NCBI GenBank assembly: GCA_009760855.2
Contig: WPIO01000004.1
Span: 5,836,501-5,900,500 of the forward strand
DNA: 64,000 nucleotides
Direction of reading: 5' to 3'
Source of the DNA: Cristatella mucedo
Lineage: Eukaryota; Bryozoa; Phylactolaemata; Cristatellidae
Numbering within the stretch: the stretch's first letter is position 1; each line of letters begins with the position of its first letter. Positions 12,382 to 23,990 of this stretch are shown here, piece by piece. Position numbers and translations under genes: made by a program. Below the pieces are notes generated by a model. It saw only the letters and a program-made list of their open reading frames with translations, was not told the origin of the DNA and did no database searches.

Positions 12382-12447
12382 GCTCTCTCTCTCTCTCTCA
12401 CTTTCACTCACAAACACACACACACTCCTCTCTCTCTCTCTCTCTTT
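12335..12447 (+). repeat. (CT)n with (CA)n interruption
   Basis: CT arrays flank a short CACACACACAC block near 12414-12424. Pyrimidine strand is plus. Confidence 0.95.
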
Positions 12448-13097
12448 TCCTAGTCTGAGAGCAGAGTTTTTTCTCAGCGTCATACGGCTGCCTGCTTAAA
12501 TTACGTTCTTTACGGAGCTCGTGCAGGTGAGCTTGTGCAGGTGCTCTTCATTCTAGTTAGACACAAGCCCTGTAATGCCGAGCAGGTCAGTGAGGCAGCG
12601 ATCGCAGGTCAGTGCTGCTGCAAACGGAAAGCTGGGATGAAGCATCTCGTATGCGACACAGTTCAGCAGCAGCTGGTGATCGTTGAATGGTCACAATTGT
12701 TGACAGAGGGAACCCTAGAAGTGGCGCTACTACGTATTCTGAAACGTTGCAACAATCCGGATTCGGACACCCGGTAGACTTCCGCTCTCCGGCTGTGTTC
12801 CCAGCAGGTTCGCTGACGCAAGGGCCATCTGCGACTGCCAGTTCCGGCATACAATCTTCGCGTCGATGGAGGAGCACGTGGCTTTGGTAGGTGTCGCCTC
12901 CGACAGAAGCCACGCTCATCATACAGTGCAGGGTTGCCTGACTGCTTCTCTGCACCATTGGGGGGAGGGATCCCTAATGGTTAAGCTGATGTTCAGAAAG
13001 CAAAATTGCAACTGACTGCCTGTAGAACAAGCTGCTATAACCACGATTTCAACTTCAGCATAAGCAGCCTTTGCCTGCAACCTTAGTCTTAGTGGAT
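12448..13097. other. No gene recognised
   Basis: Open frames on both strands (plus 12535-12777, minus 12587-12958). A tandem GTGCAGGTG at 12522-12543 resembles a pair of splice acceptors, but no supporting protein family is seen. Confidence 0.4.
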
Positions 13098-13126
13098 CGA
13101 GAACGCTTTATCAAGTGCACTATTAC

Positions 13127-13160
<34 letters not shown>

Positions 13161-13161
13161 G
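13098..13161 (+). mobile_element. L2-like LINE 3' tail fragment with (ATT)n
   Basis: CGCTTTATCAAGTGCAC followed by (ATT)n is the exact 3' end seen on complete L2-like tails at 25.1, 35.8 and 63.7 kb. Only the terminal few dozen bases remain. Confidence 0.7.
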
Positions 13162-13653
13162 CCTGTCCTCTCTCCCATATACACTCCGCGACCCCTTCTA
13201 GCTCTAGACAGGCTGCCTGACGCAGCCTGCCTCCTCCCCGCCCCCTGCCCCCCGGCTCAGGCGTGCTGCTGACTCGAACGCCGCCGATAATATTTAGCCT
13301 CTGCGTAACAGCAGACGCATTCTCTGCATACATTAGGAACATACATGGGCACGGATACGAGAAGCCCTCAGCCAGTTCGTGCATACGTGCATAGGCTACG
13401 ATAGAGGACTAAATGGTTAGTACGTTTTGTCCCATTCCACAAACGGCAGCACAACTTGCCTGCTTATGCTGCAGGGTCACCGGGTTTGCTGCATCTGTGT
13501 GAACTTGTCTGCATCCTCTCGAGGAGGCGAGACATCGGTTTCGCGTACTGCTGGTGGTACTTGAAGATGGCGCTCATTACTTTGGTCCTCAATTCTGTCT
13601 CCTGCTGCTTTCGGATCTGCTGGAGGCTCTGGCACCTTCTGGCTACTTTGCAG

Positions 13654-13853
13654 CCTCGACAGTTCGAACGAGTCCTGCGCCTCCATCGAGCAGATCAAGC
13701 TTCAGCCGCGTAGAAATTCGGCAGCCGCCAATTACTACGTCGGGTCCAGCGACTCCTCGCTGTCGATTGCCTCCGGACACGTGACCACTTCGCCGAGTGC
13801 CTGCACGCTTGGAGCCATGCTGGGAACTGCGGAGCAGCGACGAGGCAGCACGG
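13654..13853 (+). CDS. Putative internal exon a of an unknown multi-exon gene
   Basis: Open stretch bounded by an acceptor-like TGGCTACTTTGCAG and a donor-like ACGG/GTGAGC. In the reading frame that stays open it gives SLDSSNESCASIEQIKLQPR, then a Ser-rich segment with YYVGSSDSSLSIASGHV and the C-terminal piece LGAMLGTAEQRRGST. It begins with the last base of a codon and ends after the first base of the next codon, which fits exon b (17963) to make an Ala codon. One basophilic motif (R-R-N-S) is present. No known family recognised. Antisense frames are also open, so this is a prediction from splice sites, phase and composition only. Confidence 0.42.
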
Positions 13854-14034
13854 GTGAGCGCCAACCAGCCAGCCAGGCAGCAGCAGCGAGCGCAGCAGCT
13901 CCAGCCTCACAGTCGCCGTATCCTGACTGCCCTGCTCCAATAGCTGCGGCCAGGCAGCCACCAGACAGACAGGGGGGCTACTGCACCGCCAGACGCGTCA
14001 GACTGTGGCAGACAGTCGTCTGCTGCGAGGCCGC

Positions 14035-14065
14035 CGTGCCAGCTGCTCGAGGAGCAGCTGGCACG
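14035..14065. repeat. Perfect 14-bp inverted repeat, 3-base loop
   Basis: Arms CGTGCCAGCTGCTC and its exact complement separated by GAG. Contains two CAGCTG E-box hexamers, one in each arm. Confidence 0.9.
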
Positions 14066-14861
14066 TGGCATCCCTTCATTCGCCTATGGCTGACTAATTG
14101 CCAGCTGCACAGGCATGCCATGGGGGGAGCTGCGGTTGACAAGTAATCCCAGATGAAACGTCCCCTAAACACTTCAAATGTCCCTAATAAAAGAGATCGC
14201 ATCCCGGGCGATCCGTTACTGCGAACTGCAAGCGACGGTGGCAATAGCCGTTGAGTCTCTCCTGAGGCTAAATAAATTAGGGCGTTAAATCCACTAATGA
14301 TATTAGACGTGCGTTGATTTCGTTGACGCTAGGCTTTTAAGAGCTGAACAAAAGGTGATAAAGGAGCGGCCATTTTGGGGCTCAAAATAATGGCGACAAC
14401 AGGTGCCCAGAAGGTGACATCGCATGTCATTCCTTGAATGCTTGTTGCAGTGGGGCTTTTTGGGAAGTCGAAACATGCAGGGATTGGGATTATAAGTATT
14501 AAAGCCGATGAGCAATGTTGCACCAGTTGTCGTGGAGTACAGTGATGTGCAATGCAATCTACGGTGCCGCTTGGTGCCGGATGCTTCTGCCAACGCCTAC
14601 CAGTCTGACTGACTGTGAGGCAAGCCAACAAATAACACCGTGTCAGCCATTACAGATTGGGCGTTTCGGGCCTATCTTAGGCACGCGGTAGACAGCCGGG
14701 CTGGTTAGAGCTGGGCATATGAGGAGTTACAGTCAGGGCTCATCATAACAGCTAATAAGACAATCGTCGTATTAATGCGGCATGGAAAATCTCATTTATA
14801 CAGCAGCAGAAGAGCCTTTACGCCTAGCGCTGCCGCTTGCACTAAGCGTTAGAGAATTCCC

Positions 14862-14935
14862 CACTGAAGGGCTCGAACCCTCGCCCTGGGTAGTGTGGAG
14901 CGAGCACTAACCTCCTGGGTCAAGACTAAGGGGTA
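14862..14935 (-). mobile_element. SINE head (tRNA-like part only)
   Basis: The minus strand reads CTTGACCCAGGAGGTTAGTG (box A-like), then GAGGGTTCGAGCCCTTC (a good box B), followed by GTGGGG. The LINE-like tail is missing. The acceptor stem pairs only over four bases, so a functional tRNA gene is unlikely. Confidence 0.55.
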
Positions 14936-15067
14936 AAAAAATCAAAGCTCGTCCATATATTTACGAATGTATGGCAAAAAAATTGGGTTTAGGCACAGAC
15001 GTAATGAGCTTGTGCTACACGAATAATATGTGTATCCCAGCAGCTCAGAGACCAGGTTACAGACAAC

Positions 15068-15118
15068 GGGGAGGAGGGGAGGGGGAGGGGAGGGGAGGGG
15101 GGGGGGGGAGGGGGTGGT
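15068..15118 (+). repeat. G-run / GGGGA tract with quadruplex potential
   Basis: A run of GGGGAGG units ending in twelve or more consecutive G gives many G-tracts within 50 bases. Confidence 0.9.
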
Positions 15119-17105
15119 CTGCCGTTTAGCATCGTCCTGACTCGCCGGTCTTTGACGAAATTGAAGAAGTGCAAGCATCCTGTATGTACGTATCAGCTCA
15201 GACGGTATTCTGAATTTTGGCAGCGTTTCCATAGAGCCACTGGCGCCGGGTGCCATATAAAGGCCAGGAATTAGTTCAGCCTATATAGCGGCGATGGGTG
15301 GTACAGTGGATTGCACTGAATCCTGGCTTCTTAAGACACGGCTCCAACTACCAAGAAAGATTTGGTCTTTCCTGCCGTACGACCTTTGGCCTTTCCTGCC
15401 GTGCCAATTGTTCTTCGATTGGTATCTTCGCCCCAATGGCATTTACTTAGGGAAAAGTTGGATGGTTCACTTGGAAAACCAGTCCCCCCCCCGAAGAAAG
15501 CTACTGCACAATAGGATAAAACGCTATTTCGAGCAAACATAGAGATTTGATATTTAAATCAGGTTAGTAGCCTGAAGGTCGGAGGACCTCAGCCAATTGA
15601 ATAAAGACCGGAAGTAGTGAGCACCAAGGCGATATCGGGCTTGTTCCGCAAGCCACATGGGAAACCCAGTGGAGCCCTGCCGGTCTGGCTGGCTCTGGAC
15701 CGACCGGAAGCAGACTTACGTTCCCTGCGAATGCGCAAAGTCTGGCTCAGGAGCTATCCTAGATCGTACACTCTGCCACTATATTTTCAAGCCGTTTGTA
15801 GGATATTACGGAATATGCCATATGATGGCGGATGGTAACTTTTCCAGAGGGCCCGGTTGACGAAGGCGCTTGTTTCCGGTCGATGAAATAATGCCGGCAA
15901 GGGGGAGGAGGTTTGGCAGCGGTAGCCATTGCAGTTCATTTCGCATTCAATCGTGCGGCAAGCGCGAGCTCTAGCAAGTGATTCCGAAGGGTGATGGCTG
16001 CTGGGAAAAGATGCGTTTTTCAATAAAAAAAAACTCTTAGTCTGACATCTCCACATGCCAGCAGCAGATTCGTTTCATTTGCACCCGTTGTTTGCAGCCG
16101 TGGCAGTGACTCGAGCAGAGGTCAAGCTCGGACTTATCCAAGTAAGAATCTACTCGAATCGGCTCATTTTCAATTTTCAATTCAATTTTCGCCGAGCACA
16201 TTTACGACAACGGGCGGCCATCGCTCGTTAGTGCTGCTGGCGTGGCTCAGGACGGGCTGGCAAGCTTGCGAACCAACTCGTTACTGTTATAGAGGGCCCC
16301 GTAGCGAGGAATTTATTCAGGGGCATGCTAAGCCTCGATTTTATTGAGTTGCCTTGATTCGTGGTCTCTGGGCTGTCGCTGTCGACATTGTGTAGATTGA
16401 TTTCTTTGAGTAGACTTCTCCGCTCTGCCCTTAGCTCTGCGTGCAGCCCTCGGTAAGTGGCAAGTATGGCAGTGTCGATTTATCGTCGGGTGAATGAGAA
16501 CCCTGAGTTACGATGTTGCAAACAGTAGCTGTCGCTAATCGCGTCAGTGTCGCCCAATGGTTAGTTTGCCTTACTTGGAACCGCTGGTTTGCTGCTGAAA
16601 GACGTACTCGATTAAGTTGAAATCCACCTTCGGTCTGGCCTTGCATTCGCTTGCAGCTAGCCAAGAAAGATCAGCGGCAGTTTCTACGCACGGCACCGCT
16701 AGACGATCCTCGTGGCTCGCGCTGCCGTGCAGGCAGCGTATGTTATGTTATGTTAAGCATATGCTATGTAGTGAAGCTTCCTTTGCACGCATCGCATATT
16801 TGCATTTCGGCGTTGAGTACTGAAAGTGAGCCGTCATTAAGACGGGCTCTTTAAGAAGAGTCAGTTCGTTCGCTCTCGAATGTTTTAACTTAAGAACCGC
16901 CCGGTGTAGTAGGCTGCAGGCTCCTTTGCAGTCAGGTAGGCTCAAAAGCAATGCTCAATGAACTACTAGCTCGTAGCTCCGGTCTGTGAATTAGCCCTGC
17001 TTTTTGAGGCCTCGGGTCGGTAGCCTCTCGGTCTTCCTGACACGACCCAATCGAGATGCGACTCCAAGCGGGAGCTTGACAGGCAGAATATGCAAAAAAA
17101 CATTT
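15119..17105. other. No gene recognised
   Basis: Mixed composition. A possible SINE head fragment is at 16548-16590 (GTCGCCCAATGGTTAG), without box B or tail. A TGTTATGTTATGTTA tandem is at 16740-16754. Confidence 0.4.
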
Positions 17106-17258
17106 AATTCATTCGTATAGCGCCCTAAGAGAACTTAAGCTCCATTCAGGCGCTTCGCCTGCACCACGGGGCTCGGGCCCACGACCTCGGTCATCAAAGG
17201 CATTCGCCTCGACCATGGCTCGAGGTAATCGACCTTAACCACTTCGCCAAACCAGCAC
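17106..17258 (-). mobile_element. tRNA-derived SINE with LINE-like tail
   Basis: In plus-strand order: AATTCATTCGTATAGCGCCC, then AGAGAACTTAAG...CAGGCGCTTCGCC (tail), GGGGCTCGGGCCCACGACCT (box B side), then ACCACTTCGCCAAACCAGC (head complement). It matches the copies at 30.4 and 31.96 kb base for base over long stretches. Confidence 0.75.
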
Positions 17259-17752
17259 GGCGGCGAGGTCGGAGAGGCTTCAGCTAAACACGCCGTCGCT
17301 GAGCAGAACGAGTCTTGCTTCCCACCGCCGCCGCTCGGCTACCACGCAGCCCCAAAGTTGTGGCTTGTAAAAAATGGCGGCGCCGCCATCCCCAAAAAAA
17401 GTTACTGGCAAACTACCGGTTACTGCTGCTGCTGCTGCTGCTGCGACGAGCGTGCTCCTCCGCGCGCGAGCTGACAGCCACGCTCTACCGGCTCTACCGG
17501 CGGCTGCATATGAACATGGGATCTCTACTCTCGTGAAAAATCGTCCAACTAGACCCTATGCGCATAGGGAGAATAGAACGAGTGAACATAGACAGCATAC
17601 AATGCATACATGCGCAGCGTAAGAAACATCTGCGACGCGCTCGGCAGTGCGCGCTCACCCACTCTGCGAGCCAAAATGGCGGCGACGGCGATTCGTGTCC
17701 GGCTTGACGACGGGAAGGTGGGAATGTAACGCCTGTCGACGTTCCCTCGCTT

Positions 17753-17785
<33 letters not shown>

Positions 17786-17810
17786 ACTGCTGCCGCCGCC
17801 GCCGCAGCGA
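17753..17810. repeat. (GCC)n trinucleotide run
   Basis: About eleven uninterrupted CCG/GCC units, then a second shorter block, in a CpG-rich segment. Confidence 0.9.
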
Positions 17811-17962
17811 CGACTAAGCTTCACCGCCCGCTACGTGTGGGCGTGGCTGCCGCACATCGCGCTGGCCGAAGATGAGAGAGCGCCAGCGGTGGCGACGGAT
17901 GCATTGGCTTCGCTGTCACCCTGCTACGCTGTCGTGCGTCTATCCGTCTTTGCTACGAGCAG

Positions 17963-18105
17963 CCGGAATCGGCGGCGGTCGAGACGGCTACTCCCAGTGG
18001 CTATCGATCGGCGACGGCGGCGGTGGCGGCGGCGAGCAGCAGCCGCTTCCTCGGCACAAGAGCGAGTCAGTGCTGCTGACCGGTCTGCCCAGCGCTCAGA
18101 ATCAG
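17963..18105 (+). CDS. Putative internal exon b of the unknown gene
   Basis: Acceptor-like TTTGCTACGAGCAG and a near-consensus donor ATCAG/GTGAGC enclose an open frame. The frame gives GIGGGRDGYSQWLSIGD, a six-Gly run, then EQQPLPRHKSESVLLTGLPS and AQNQ. The start phase complements exon a; the end falls on a codon boundary, matching exon c. It carries an R-H-K-S motif (R-x-x-S). It lies in a CpG-rich block, where chance open frames are common, so confidence stays moderate. No known domain. Confidence 0.42.
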
Positions 18106-19547
18106 GTGAGCGCGCGAAGCCAGAACCGGTCAGTCTCGGCGGAACCGGCGCGGAAGCGACGCCGAAAAAGGGGCTCTCAAAGGCTGCGAGTAGTGCTTGG
18201 TTTAAAACCAAATTGATTTCGGTGGGCAGTTTAAAACGATTTAAAACCGTTGTTTTGCTGTTTTAGTGGCGTTTTTTTACTTGTTTTCGAAGACACTCTA
18301 TTCAGTTCTTTCTTCTGGCTCTCACTTTTGGCCGGCGGCTCGTTTGGTTGAGTTGTTACTCAAAAACCACTGTGCTCTCTTCAAGCAAGATTTATTCATC
18401 AAACTCACCGATGATAAAGTTGTCTGGTCCATTGCCGCTATTCACAAGTGCAAATTCATCGGTGAACGTTTCGGCGAATAACAGTCAGTCACGTTCAATC
18501 ATGCCGAGGGGGTTGGAGGGTGGCCTGGAATGTCCTTACGGCATTCGACCGATCCCTGCAGGCTCTTTTTACAACTGAGTAGACGTTGCTTCATCTTTTA
18601 ACATGAATCCGCACACGTGGACAAACAATATCGACGTCATCGACGTCGATACAGCTTCGATCCTTGCGACCCGGAAGCTTCTCGGAAAATGGACAGATGC
18701 ATCGCTGGCAGGGCGCCCATTTTTGTTCTTGTTTTGTTGCGCCATGGAGAGCGAATAACAGGGACGTTCGGTGAGAGCGGCAACGCCTCACTGTGACGGG
18801 GTGTTTAAAACCATTAAAACCGAGGCGGTTTGAGCCATCGCGGAAACGCTACGTATGACAGCGTTGGTTGCCAATGCCCCAGCTGCTGTGTCGTTATGCA
18901 GGCGATAAGATGGTCGCTGCCGCTGCCGCCGCCGCCGCCGGGTGGGGTACTCTCTCGCGAACTCTCTCGCGCGACGTGCGCTGCCAGCCCTCTCAGAAAT
19001 CACAGCGAAGCGGCGCGCTGGATCTCCGCCTTTCGCGATCAGCCGGCAACGTGGGCCTGCGGCCAACGTCGCTGAGCCGACTTCCGCAGCCGCCGTTTTG
19101 CCTACCTCGGCCGCCGCGTATCCGGCCTGCACCGCCGCCGCGTCTTTTTAAATCTATCCTTTCAGCAGCTGCGAAGCAGCTTCCGGATACGAATGTCCGA
19201 GAACAAAAAGCTCTCACTGTCACTCTCCGGCTTCTAGAAACCTTAGCATCTTATGCCCGTGCGTCATGACGTCATGCGTCTTAAGCAGATATTTTTTCCC
19301 GTATTAATACGTAATAGCTATCTCAGCTAGCTATGAGCTCAGCAATGCTGCAAGGGGGTCTTCCAAAAAAAAAAAAAATAGAACGCGTTTGCTTGCCTAG
19401 TTCCTCATTAATCGCGAAATTCTGCAGCCGCAGCGTGCAGTCTTGCTCTTAGTATGGGTGATTCACGGTAAAAGGAAACGGAGAAGAGTGATTGGCTGGC
19501 TGCTGCCCGCCTGCTGCGGCACTAAGCTAGCCTTACTAGCCAAGGAG

Positions 19548-19705
19548 AGCTCACTGCCTGTGGACTCGCTCCGCTGTGTGGCAGTAGAAACACAATACTG
19601 CACACTTCACTCCCGGAAGTACTGGTCACGGAAGACTACGCTGCGCCATCTAGCCGCGTGACGGAAGGACGGACTTTTTCGCTTTAATTGGTAGCGATAT
19701 CTTTC
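19548..19705 (+). repeat. Unnamed dispersed repeat, copy 2
   Basis: Second copy of the element at 7505-7640: GCTCACTGCCTGTGGACTCG, GTCACGGAAGACTACGCTGC, GCCATCTAGCC, then CGCTTTAATTGGTAGCGATA. The middle spacer is longer here. Confidence 0.6.
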
Positions 19706-20115
19706 ACGCGATCGAGAAAAAAGCCGAAAAAAGCGGCGACATGATGGCATCCTTAGCATTAACGAAGAAGATCTATGCGTAAAGTAAGTAGGGTCAACGG
19801 CTGAGTCAACAGCCTCGTTTGAGTAGCCGCAGCCGAGCCCTAGCCGCCATTCACCCCGGGCTGCTCGCAGGGCGCGCATACAATAAAGGCGTCGCCTGCT
19901 GAACGAGTCGATCGCGCCGCCTAGCTCGGCGCTCGCAGGATGTAGAGCGGAGTCATTCCCGCGCGTCGCTCCGCTTCCGCTTCGCTTTCAAAGTGACACG
20001 AGCCGAGCGTGCCGGCGAGACCCGCTCGAGCCATCTCCCGCGCGCGAGCTCTCGCACGGCGCCGGCAGCCGCTCCGTCGAGAGAGCGCTCGTCGCCGCCG
20101 CGGCCGGTTGCACAG

Positions 20116-20451
20116 GCGACGGCCGACTACCGCCAGGCGGCGGCGCTGCTGCACGGCTCATCCAGGCGCACGAGCAGTCCGGAGCCGGCGGTGGCCGGTC
20201 TTCGCGCGGCCGATTACGGTGGCGGCGCGGCGTCGACGGAGAGGCGCGCCAGCTACTCGCACAGCCTGCCGACGGCGGCTCCGCGATCCGCATCCACCAC
20301 GTTCGTCATACCCGACCTCCGCCGCAAGGCGGCGGCTGGGCAGTCGTGCGGCGGCGGCGGCGGCGGCAAGGTCGAGGAGAGACGCCGCTCCGAGGACGCG
20401 CTGCACTGCAGGGCGGCCGCAGCCGCACCGGAGCAGCTACTCCACTCAGCG
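20116..20451 (+). CDS. Putative internal exon c of the unknown gene
   Basis: A 112-codon exon, open throughout, with start and end on codon boundaries. It follows CCGGTTGCACAG (acceptor) and ends CTCAGCG/GTAAGC (donor). The product contains ADYRQAAALLHGSSRRTSSP, a central ERRASYSHSLPTAAPRSAST, then FVIPDLRRK, a Gly run, and VEERRRSEDALH. It has three basophilic kinase-type motifs (R-R-T-S, R-R-A-S, R-R-R-S). Together with exons a and b this gives five R-x-x-S motifs, suggesting a phosphorylated, largely disordered signalling or scaffold protein. That is inference; no catalytic domain is visible. The best-supported exon of the set. Confidence 0.48.
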
Positions 20452-20489
20452 GTAAGCGCCACGCCGCCGGCGGCCGCGGAGCAGGCGGT

Positions 20490-20532
20490 GATCTGGCGAT
20501 CGACCTCGTTCGGCTCGGTCGATCGCCAGATC
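20490..20532. repeat. Perfect 16-bp inverted repeat, 11-base spacer
   Basis: Arms GATCTGGCGATCGACC and its exact complement. Lies in CpG-rich DNA just downstream of exon c. Confidence 0.9.
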
Positions 20533-20925
20533 GCCAGCGCCGAGATGGCGGCGCGTCGCGTCGCGTCGCGTCTCTCCCCGGCGGCGGCGGCGGCGGAGGA
20601 GGCGACGGCCCCCCCCCCCCGCCGAGGCCTCTTACCCGCCCCCCCCTCGCGATGCGCTCACCTACTAGTACTTACGGGCGCCCGTCGGCGCCTCGCGTGC
20701 GTGCGCCGACGGGCGGCTCGCGCGTGCAGCGAACGTTTGCAGCGAATTCTTCGACGGCGAAGCGAGACGGGAAAAGTGCACCTCGGGGGGGGGGCGGGCG
20801 GCGGCGGCGGCGGCTCGGGGTTTGGAAAAGGCATCCGAAGCGACTTCCGGGCGACTTCTCGTAAAGAGCTGTAAAACGCGCCCGGGAACTGCAGCCGGCG
20901 GCCGACTCGCTCGCGGAGCCAATTA

Positions 20926-21025
20926 GTAATGATAATAATAATAATAATAATGCACTTGATAAATGCCCCCAGATAACTCAATCTCTCTCTCTAGGCGCTT
21001 TACATTTGCTGCAAAGGGAATTGAG
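20926..21025 (-). mobile_element. L2-like LINE 3' tail only
   Basis: (ATA)n-GCACTTGATAAATGCCCCC, then AACTCAATCTCTCTCTCTAG and GCGCTTTACATTTGCTGCAA. This is the reverse complement of the LINE terminus. The normal CTCTTTCTAG has become CTCTCTCTCTAG, an early microsatellite expansion. Confidence 0.8.
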
Positions 21026-21725
21026 CCGTCAATCTGCTCGGTCGCTCTGTCACTTCGCTGCTCGAAATGAGGCGACGCGCGGCTCCAGCGGTTCGGCAGG
21101 CGCACCGAAGATGCAGACCGCCTTTGTCGAGGCGAAACTGTTGGTGGCCGATTCTCGGTGCGACTCTAGACAGCGAAACGGAAGAAACTCACTCGCGGCA
21201 GTGGCGGCGAGCATTTATTCGAGTCGCCTTTTTAGCCGAGTGCTGAATCTCGTGACCAGATACTCCAAAAGGAAGTTCTGTAATTGTCAGTGTACCGGAA
21301 GACTTTGCATTTCTTAGTCCACCGCTGGGATTAGCCCACCGCTTGGTCCGTTCAAATAGTATTAATCGGCGCGTAAAACAAAAAGTTTCATTAATTTTGA
21401 ATAATGACCGGCTGCCTTGAGTGCATACCGGCGATAGCACAATTTCGAACTATTATACTCAGCAGAAGTTATTCAAATAACGTCAACGTGTTTTGAATAT
21501 AATTTAAACATTCAAACGACCAAGAAGTTGGTATGCGTCTGTGGCGTGTAATACGGATTTGAACACCTTCAACCGAGTTGGCACCGCTTATTGCGGCTGA
21601 GAAGGCAGAGGACTTGCAAACACTTTCCTCCATTTCGATTTCAACGGAAGAGTTTGCGATTCAATTTTCAATAATTGCATTAAAAAAGCCACTGCCTGGA
21701 CACTGAATGCATTTCCGTGCTTGTA
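21026..21725. other. No gene recognised
   Basis: Mixed, locally AT-rich sequence without identifiable repeats or exons. Confidence 0.4.
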
Positions 21726-21985
21726 ACTCCACAAGAGCCACACAGACTATGTGGATGTTACGCAAAAATCTTTTTCCATAGGGGATCGAAACCTGAGCTT
21801 GCTATCGGTACAAGCATTCGGTAGCCAACATACTTCATCTCACGCAATAAAGAGAATCTGGGAAGTATAGCTGAGTCAGGAGAGCAGTGGAGGTAGTGAG
21901 TAGCGTGGGAGTGGCAGCTCAGGACCCGGCTGGAAAGAATGTGCCGCAGTCGGTAGTAGGAGAGCAGACATCGTTGACGTTCAAC
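21726..21985 (-). mobile_element. Family B LINE 3' fragment
   Basis: The minus strand reads SCHSHATHYLHCSPDSAILP then RFSLLREMKYVGYRM, the family B 3' region. It begins with AACTCCACAAGAGCCA, the LINE's 3'-end motif, and stops abruptly beside a 14-bp hairpin at 21992. Confidence 0.75.
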
Positions 21986-21991
21986 GTTGAC

Positions 21992-22025
21992 CTGGGCAGG
22001 CGCCGCTGGAACGGCGCCTGCCCAG
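21992..22025. repeat. Perfect 14-bp inverted repeat, 6-base loop
   Basis: Arms CTGGGCAGGCGCCG and complement, loop CTGGAA, at the truncated edge of a family B LINE. Confidence 0.9.
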
Positions 22026-22417
22026 TACGCGCGTCCGGCGGCTCGACGGCGGCGGGCCTTTGACGCACACACCGAAAATGACGCAGCGAAAAGACTTGGC
22101 CAATAAAAAAAATAGAAATAGAAAATATAGAATATAATAGAAAATATAAGCAATAGAAAAGCCAATAAATAACCACTTGCAAAGCCACAGCTAACGGCGC
22201 TCGCTTTGGTCGGCCGGCAACTAACGTCCAGCAGCACCAGACGGCGTTGACCAGCTTAACGGCGACCCAGGGCGCATTTGTTACTGCACAAATCGGCTTG
22301 CGATACCGCAATTGTCTTTGCCGAGCTCGAATGGCGGTACCGCTACAGACGGCGCGGTCAGAGCGGCCTCCGGGTTGGCGGGGTCAAGGGCAACTCTCGG
22401 CGCGTCGCCAAGAGACA

Positions 22418-23990
22418 ATAATAAAAATAATAATAATTCACTTGATAAAGCGCCCTCAGAGAACTTAATCTCTCTAGGCGCTTTACAGTTGCTGTAAAGT
22501 GAAATGCAATTGAATGGTAAGTAAAATCATGCTTGAAAAACAAACGAAATGAATAATATGGTTAGGGGTGACATGCGCACAGGGTCAGCATGCAAATGTG
22601 GTTAGTGGCAGCATGCACAGTGTCAGCACGCATAAGCACGTGAAGGACGAATCACAGGGACCCACTAAATGCTGTCCTAAATAGGTGTGTTTTTAGGTTC
22701 CTTTTAAATGTGGTCAGGTCAGGGGATGTTCTGACGTAGGTCGGGAGGGAGTTCCAGGCTTTGGGAGCATATGAACTAAATGCACGGTCTCCAAAGGATT
22801 TAAGGTTTGTACGAGGTATTTCTAGACTGTTGGATACCGAAAAGCGGGTGGTACGATGCTTGGCCTGATGGGGTAGTATATCTGACAGATAGGTTGGAGC
22901 CATAGAATGAAGGAACCTAAAAGTGAGCGACAAAACCTTAAAGTCAATCCATTGCTTGACTGGTAGCCAGTGCAGGTCGGCGAGAAGTGGAGTAATGTGG
23001 CAACTGCGACGCTCACGACAGACAAGCTTAGCTGCAGAGTTTTGCACGAGCTGCAATCGCCTGATCGCACATGCTGGTAGGCCAGTAAGCAGTGAGTTGA
23101 AGAAGTCGAGACGAGATGTCACGAATGCATGGACCAACTTGGATGTGGTATCTTTATCTAAACAAGCCCGAGCTTTAGCAATGTTATGAAGCTGAAAATA
23201 GGCGGATTTGACTGTGGAGCTGATATGGTCGTCTAACGAGAGGTCGCTTTGGAATATGACACCTAGATTTCGAACTGATTCGACAGGAGATATGCTGGCA
23301 GAGCCAATTTTGAGCGTCAGCCTTTCCAATTTCTGAATCACACTGGGTTTGCCCATAACTAGTAAGTTAGTTTTATCATCGTTAAGTTTTAGAAAATTTG
23401 CTGCCATCCATGTGCGGATGTCATCAATGCATGCAGCAAGCGAGTTGAGAGAGTTTGAGGTGCTCGAAGGCTGGGAGGGATCAAAGCAAAGGTACAACTG
23501 AGTGTCATCCGCATAGAAGTGAAAGCCTAGATTATGCTTGGCAATCACATCAGCAAGAGGGCAGAGTATAAACCGTGAACAGAACCGGACCTAGCACGGA
23601 GCCCTGAGGTACTCCATATTTCAGAGGTACTTCAGATGATCTTTGTCCATTCACGTCAATACTCTGGAGTCTCCCACTGAGATAGGACCTGAACCACTGC
23701 AGAGCAGTGCCAGTGATGCCCAGGCGAGATGAGAGGCGCTCTAGAAGAACTTTGTGATCGATGGTATCAAAAGCTGCCGAAAGATCAAGCAAAACAAGCA
23801 GAGACACTCTACCCATGTCTGCATTCCTAAGTAGTTCGTTGTATACCCGAAACAATGCTGACTCTGTGGAATGATTAGCTCTAAAGCCAGACTGGAACTT
23901 ACCGGCAAGGTGTGAGGTTTCGATATATGAGTTCAGCTGGTCCACCATGACCCGATCCTTTTTTTGAAAACTCAGCTCTGCCAATTTCTC
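22418..23990 (-). mobile_element. 5'-truncated L2-like LINE (family A), best-preserved copy
   Basis: On the minus strand: RT domain, C-terminal domain, 3' UTR, the tail complement CACTTGATAAAGCGCCCTCA, and an ATA-rich end at 22418-22440. The 3' UTR repeats the TGCTGACACTG / GCATGC motifs shared with other copies. The 5' end is cut within RT. Sequence quality is much higher than other copies, so it is among the most recent insertions. Confidence 0.92.

Noticed and set aside
12535-12958. Overlapping open frames and tandem CAG/GTG acceptor-like sites
   Set aside because: No partner exon in phase and no protein similarity; probably chance.
14862-14935. Possible tRNA gene
   Set aside because: Good box B, but the acceptor stem pairs over only four bases and the sequence matches the SINE head.
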